A stretch of 8,708 bases of DNA from an uncultured Muribaculaceae bacterium (GTDB lineage Bacteria > Bacteroidota > Bacteroidia > Bacteroidales > Muribaculaceae): the NCBI GenBank assembly GCA_910578035.1, contig CAJTOB010000077.1, positions 1 to 8,708 of the forward strand, written 5' to 3'. Made by a program: the position numbers and the translations under genes. Shown piece after piece: positions 6,068 to 8,708 of the stretch. A model generated the notes under the pieces. That model worked only from the letters and a program-made list of their open reading frames with translations, made no database searches and was not told the DNA's origin. Each line of letters starts with the position of its first letter. The stretch's first letter is position 1.

Positions 6068-7297
6068 ATGATTGCACTGCGCATTGCACTGCGGTATCTC
6101 TTTGCGCCCAAATCGCACAGAGCCGTCAACGTCATATCTGTCATCTCGATAGCAGGGGTGGCCGTTGCCACTATGGCTATAGTGGTAGTCCTGTCGGTAT
6201 TCAACGGCTTCACCTCGCTCGCAGGCGACCGCTTCGGCAAGCTCGACCCCGACCTGCGGGTTGTACCTCTTGAGGGCAAGGCATTCTCCCGGGCCGATTC
6301 AATGGCCGTTGCTATTGCCGCCGCAGACGGTGTAGCCTCTGCTATGCCCGTACTCCGCGAGCGCGCCCTCCTCGTGGCCCCCGACAATCAACTGCCGGTT
6401 AAGCTCATCGGCATCGACCCCGCGGGCTACGGCGCGCCCGGCATCGACAGCACGCTAATCGACGGCATATATGCCACACACGCCGTCGTGGGCCCCGACA
6501 CCCTTGCCGCCGCCCAGCTCTCGGTAGGCGTGGCGCTGAGCAGCCATCTGCGGCCTGCCGGCGAATCGCAGGCGCGCCTCTACGTGCCGCGGCGTCGCGG
6601 ACGCATAAACCCGGCCAACCCTGCCGCCGCCTACCGTACGCTGCCGATAGCCGTGAGCGGCGTCTTTCAGGTAGACCAGCCCGAATACGACACTGACTGC
6701 GTATTCGTGCCCCTCGACCGCCTGCGCAGCCTCCTCGAATACCACAACGACAAAGCCTCAGCCATCGACATAGCCCTCACACCCGGAACAGACCTTGCCG
6801 ACGCTGAAAAAACAATTCGGAAAATCGCCGGAAACGCCTTCGACGTCCTACCGCGCGAACGCCAGCAAGCCGATACATTCCGCATGATATCCATCGAGAA
6901 ATGGGTGACCTTTCTCATGCTCGTGTTCATACTCCTCATAGCGTCGTTCAATATCGTGTCGACTCTCTCGCTCCTCGTCATCGAAAAACGCGACAACATG
7001 CTCACCCTGCGCGCACTCGGCGCCTCGCGCCGCACAGTCCGCGCCGTCTTCGCCGACCTCGGCTGGCTCATCACCGCCGCCGGCGGCATCATCGGCACAG
7101 CCCTCGGCGTAGTCCTTTCACTCCTCCAGGAACACTTCGGCTTCATAAAACTCGACGGCGACCCCGCAGCCCTCTCCGTCGACTCCTACCCCGTGCGCCT
7201 CGCCTGGCCCGACGTCGCCCTCGTCCTCATCACCGTCCTCACCGTCGGCCTCGCCATCGCCCAGCTCTCCCGCCTCTTCTCCAAAAAAATCGCGTAA
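6068..7297 (+). CDS. LolC/LolE/FtsX-type ABC transporter permease
   Basis: Inner-membrane permease of the type that, with a LolD-like ATPase, extracts lipoproteins from the inner membrane and hands them to LolA. The 409 residues show the full MacB/FtsX layout: one N-terminal membrane helix (about 22-45, VNVISVISIAGVAVATM onward), a large periplasmic domain (about 50-275), then three C-terminal helices (about 280-303, 331-354 and 381-401). The stretch VIEKRDNMLTLRALGASRRT (304-323) is the cytoplasmic coupling region that contacts the ATPase. The MISIEKW segment before helix 2 is typical of LolC/LolE. No ATPase gene is present in the window, so the partner is encoded elsewhere. The ATG at 6068 gives the usual short amphipathic N-terminus. 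The last codons and stop take part in a short hairpin and a 10-bp inverted repeat with the next gene's start. Whether it is LolC, LolE or a fused equivalent cannot be settled from sequence alone. Confidence 0.88.
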   Translation: MIALRIALRYLFAPKSHRAVNVISVISIAGVAVATMAIVVVLSVFNGFTSLAGDRFGKLDPDLRVVPLEGKAFSRADSMAVAIAAADGVASAMPVLRERALLVAPDNQLPVKLIGIDPAGYGAPGIDSTLIDGIYATHAVVGPDTLAAAQLSVGVALSSHLRPAGESQARLYVPRRRGRINPANPAAAYRTLPIAVSGVFQVDQPEYDTDCVFVPLDRLRSLLEYHNDKASAIDIALTPGTDLADAEKTIRKIAGNAFDVLPRERQQADTFRMISIEKWVTFLMLVFILLIASFNIVSTLSLLVIEKRDNMLTLRALGASRRTVRAVFADLGWLITAAGGIIGTALGVVLSLLQEHFGFIKLDGDPAALSVDSYPVRLAWPDVALVLITVLTVGLAIAQLSRLFSKKIA

Positions 7298-7396
7298 GGC
7301 GCTGCCTTAAAGGAATAAGGAATAAGGAATAAGTTGTAAATAACAAGTTATAAGTAACAAGTAATAAGCTATAAACTATATACTAACTTACGCGAT
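7289..7396 (+). promoter_or_regulatory. 10-bp inverted repeat joining permease stop and next start
   Basis: ATCGCGTAAG (7289-7298), which contains the permease stop codon, is perfectly complementary to CTTACGCGAT (7387-7396), which runs into the ATG (7395-7397) of the four-helix-bundle gene. The arms enclose the left heptad array. A second short hairpin, TAAGGC-GCT-GCCTTA (7295-7309), shares bases with the left arm, so the two structures exclude each other. In a read-through transcript the long-range stem would cover the start codon and be opened by ribosomes ending on the permease gene. The match is seen directly; the coupling role is inferred. Confidence 0.4.
7311..7380 (+). repeat. Left array of ten 7-nt repeats
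   Basis: Ten in-phase heptads: AGGAATA three times (7311-7331), then AGTTGTA, AATAACA, AGTTATA, AGTAACA, AGTAATA, AGCTATA and AACTATA (7374-7380). The phase is strict with no insertions, although most units differ, which suggests an old or structurally selected array. The segment 7350-7368 is complementary to 7762-7780 in the right array at 18 of 19 positions. No -7 promoter box is visible in it. Confidence 0.85.
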
Positions 7397-7748
7397 GAAG
7401 ATGGATATAAAGCAGGACAAGGCCGAAGCCTTTGCTTTAAGGGTAATCAATTTATACCTTGGGCTAAAGCAACAGGGGGAGACTGTGCTCAGCAAACAAT
7501 TATTACGCTCTGGAACATCTATAGGAGCCAACATTGCAGAATCGTTATACTCCGAGAGCACCGGCGACATGATTCATAAGCTCCATATATCTCTCAAAGA
7601 AGCTTCAGAAACGAAATATTGGCTTAAACTACTCTTCAAAAGCAAATTCATTGAAGAATCATATTATCTCTCATTACTTTCCGACTGCGAAGAACTGATA
7701 AAGATTCTCACATCCATCATCAACTCCCTCAAAGCCAAACAAAAATAG
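7395..7748 (+). CDS. Four-helix-bundle protein (S23/IVS-encoded, Avd-like)
   Basis: A 117-residue helical protein of the family first found inside intervening sequences of 23S rRNA genes and also seen as stand-alone genes; the accessory protein Avd of diversity-generating retroelements is a structural relative. Its biochemical role is not settled; nucleic-acid binding is likely from the relatives. Family marks seen: SKQLLRSGTSIGANIAES (33-50), with the usual serine/glycine turn between helices 1 and 2; KLHISLKEASETKYWLKLL (61-79), the best conserved helix; and a last helix with DCEELIKILTSIINSLK (97-113). It looks complete. GC is about 40% by hand count (140 of 354), far below its neighbours. 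It is enclosed by inverted heptad arrays and no reverse transcriptase or variable repeat is nearby, so it is not part of a visible retroelement. The start codon sits in the 10-bp inverted repeat with the permease end. Confidence 0.9.
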   Translation: MKMDIKQDKAEAFALRVINLYLGLKQQGETVLSKQLLRSGTSIGANIAESLYSESTGDMIHKLHISLKEASETKYWLKLLFKSKFIEESYYLSLLSDCEELIKILTSIINSLKAKQK

Positions 7749-7754
7749 CCAACC

Positions 7755-7796
7755 CTTATCACTTATTACTTATTACTTATTACTTAATACTTAACA
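7755..7796 (-). repeat. Right array of six 7-nt repeats, inverted to the left array
   Basis: Six in-phase heptads on the plus strand: CTTATCA (7755-7761), CTTATTA three times (7762-7782), CTTAATA and CTTAACA (7790-7796). Read on the minus strand they are TAATAAG-type units, the same motif as AGTAATA in the left array. The array starts six bases after the stop of the four-helix-bundle gene and ends three bases before the GTG of the next gene, so it makes up nearly the whole spacer. Confidence 0.88.
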
Positions 7797-7799
7797 ATA

Positions 7800-8579
7800 G
7801 TGCAGACCGTCCTTTTTCACGATACAATCTTCGGGCCGATACACTCGCGTCGCCTCGGTTCGTCGCTCGGCGTAAACCTCATGCCCAACGACGGCAAGAT
7901 ATGCTCCTTCGACTGCCTCTACTGCGAGGCCGGCTACAACGCGCAAGGCCCCGGTACAACCGGTCTGCCCCCGCGCGCCGAAGTAGCCCGACTGCTCGAA
8001 GAAAAACTTAAATCGCTCAAGGAAAACGGCGCGCCGCTCGACGTAATAACATTCTCAGGCAATGGCGAGCCAACACTTCACCCCGACTTCGCCGGAATTG
8101 TCGACGACACCATCGCACTGCGCGACAAATACTTTCCCGAAGTCAAAATCAGCGTGCTCACCAACTCCACCCGCATTGCCGATACCGCCGTCGCTGACGC
8201 ACTGCGCCGCGTAGACAACAACATCCTCAAACTCGACAGCGCATTCGACGAAACCGCACGCCTCCTCGACCGCCCCAACCCCGGCTACACCGTCGCAAAA
8301 ACCATCGACGGCCTCGCCGCCTTCGGCCGGCAGGGCATAATCCAGACCATGTTTACCCGCGGCGAACACGACGGCATCGCCATCGACAACACCACCGACG
8401 CCGAAGTCGACGCCCTCATCGAAGCCTACCGCCGCATAGCCCCGCGCGAAATCATGATCTACACCATCGACCGCCCCACCCCCGAGACAAGCCTCCGACG
8501 CATACCCCGCCCCGAACTCGACGCCATCGCCGACCGCATACGCCGCGCCACCGGCATCGAAGTACAGGTCTCCGGCTAA
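7800..8579 (+). CDS. Radical SAM protein, COG0731-like
   Basis: A 259-residue radical S-adenosylmethionine enzyme. The cluster motif C35-SFD-C39-LY-C42 is the CX3CX2C pattern that binds the [4Fe-4S] cluster and SAM. FGPIHSRRLGSSLGVN (11-26) precedes it and is typical of the COG0731 group of Fe-S oxidoreductases. FSGNGEPTLHPDF (85-97) is the SAM-binding GEP-type motif, followed by VLTNST (119-124). The substrate is unknown; the group is distantly related to wyosine-forming TYW1 but no tRNA-modification role can be claimed here. The start is a GTG at 7800: a stop lies in frame at 7785-7787, and the next ATG (residue 28) would remove the conserved N-terminal motif. The right heptad array supplies almost all of its leader. 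High GC (37 of 60 in the line 8401-8460) matches the core genes. Complete, no frameshift. Confidence 0.9.
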   Translation: MQTVLFHDTIFGPIHSRRLGSSLGVNLMPNDGKICSFDCLYCEAGYNAQGPGTTGLPPRAEVARLLEEKLKSLKENGAPLDVITFSGNGEPTLHPDFAGIVDDTIALRDKYFPEVKISVLTNSTRIADTAVADALRRVDNNILKLDSAFDETARLLDRPNPGYTVAKTIDGLAAFGRQGIIQTMFTRGEHDGIAIDNTTDAEVDALIEAYRRIAPREIMIYTIDRPTPETSLRRIPRPELDAIADRIRRATGIEVQVSG

Positions 8580-8688
8580 AAAAGGTCCTTAAAATCATTA
8601 AAGACTTTAAAGGTTGTATCAAAATAAACGCAGCCGCATTATTGATTAAGAGCTTGTTTAATAACATATGTGAAATCACAGGTTGGTG

Positions 8689-8696
8689 TATTTTTG
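8689..8696 (+). promoter_or_regulatory. -7-like box for a gene beyond the window
   Basis: TATTTTTG matches the TAnnTTTG consensus exactly, the same sequence as the -7 box of the yqeY-like gene. The -33 side is poor: TATG at 8667-8670 with an 18-base spacer is the best candidate. The sequence ends 12 bases later, so the gene it would serve cannot be seen. Confidence 0.4.
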
Positions 8697-8708
8697 CTTA
8701 AATTGCAC

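Larger units (their letters stand above)
7311..7796 (+). mobile_element. Candidate repeat-flanked four-helix-bundle cassette
   Basis: The unit comprises the left heptad array, the low-GC gene and the inverted right array, inserted between two high-GC chromosomal genes. The composition shift and the complementary ends suggest an acquired element with an architecture like rRNA intervening sequences, where the ends pair into a stem. There is no transposase, integrase or target-site duplication in view, so movement, if any, would need outside enzymes. The cassette interpretation is inference from a single copy. Confidence 0.4.

Noticed and set aside
7395..7748. Diversity-generating retroelement, because the protein resembles Avd
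   Set aside because: There is no reverse transcriptase, no template or variable repeat pair, and no C-type-lectin target gene in the window; neighbours are core genes.
7311..7796. CRISPR array or rRNA intervening sequence proper
   Set aside because: The repeats are 7 nt and contiguous without spacers, and no 23S rRNA sequence flanks the unit.
8587..8613. Terminator after the radical SAM gene
   Set aside because: CCTTAAAA and TTTAAAGG-type arms pair only weakly with a mismatch and an 11-base loop, and no T-run follows.
8452..8679. 75-residue minus-strand open frame at the right end
   Set aside because: Most of it is antisense to the radical SAM gene and its Arg/Gly/Trp-rich composition is typical of a shadow frame.

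Overview
The window looks like a chromosomal segment of a Bacteroidales bacterium, most likely close to Muribaculaceae. The evidence is that perfect TAnnTTTG (-7) promoter boxes of the Bacteroidetes type precede several genes, there are no clear Shine-Dalgarno sequences (leaders are A-rich instead), one secreted protein carries a type IX secretion (T9SS) C-terminal tail, and the housekeeping proteins have a Bacteroidetes flavour. The family-level placement is inference; no 16S or marker comparison was possible.

Layout from left to right. (1) At 1-64 there is a degenerate tandem array with an 8-nt period, abutting the stop codon of a large minus-strand gene. (2) 65-2644 (-) encodes a secreted GH115 family alpha-glucuronidase, which would remove (4-O-methyl-)glucuronate side chains from plant glucuronoxylan or a related glycan. 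(3) A 310-base intergenic region holds two divergent Bacteroidetes promoters with a GC-rich hairpin between them. (4) 2955-3656 (+) encodes an unrecognised exported protein with a T9SS sorting tail. (5) A plus-strand run of core genes follows: a YqeY/GatB-like protein (3748-4197), seryl-tRNA synthetase (4305-5576), ribosome-binding factor RbfA (5651-5986) and a LolC/LolE/FtsX-type ABC permease (6068-7297). Their spacers of 74-107 bases contain hairpins and a recurring GTTGAAAAAGT-type motif. (6) 7311-7796 is an AT-rich island: a small four-helix-bundle protein gene of the 23S-rRNA intervening-sequence/S23/Avd-like family, flanked by arrays of 7-nt repeats in inverted orientation. (7) 7800-8579 (+) encodes a radical SAM protein of the COG0731 type, starting at a GTG three bases after the right-hand array. 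(8) The last 129 bases hold a -7-like promoter box for a gene beyond the window.

The core genes serve translation (SerRS, RbfA, perhaps YqeY) and lipoprotein export (the Lol-type permease). The left side serves extracellular glycan use and surface secretion. The part that stands out is the four-helix-bundle island. It is about 40% GC against roughly 60% in its neighbours. Its flanking heptad arrays are mutually complementary and could form a stem enclosing the gene. A perfect 10-bp inverted repeat links the stop codon of the permease gene to the start codon of the four-helix-bundle gene. Together these suggest a small cassette whose spread or expression depends on nucleic-acid structure. This is inference from one copy.
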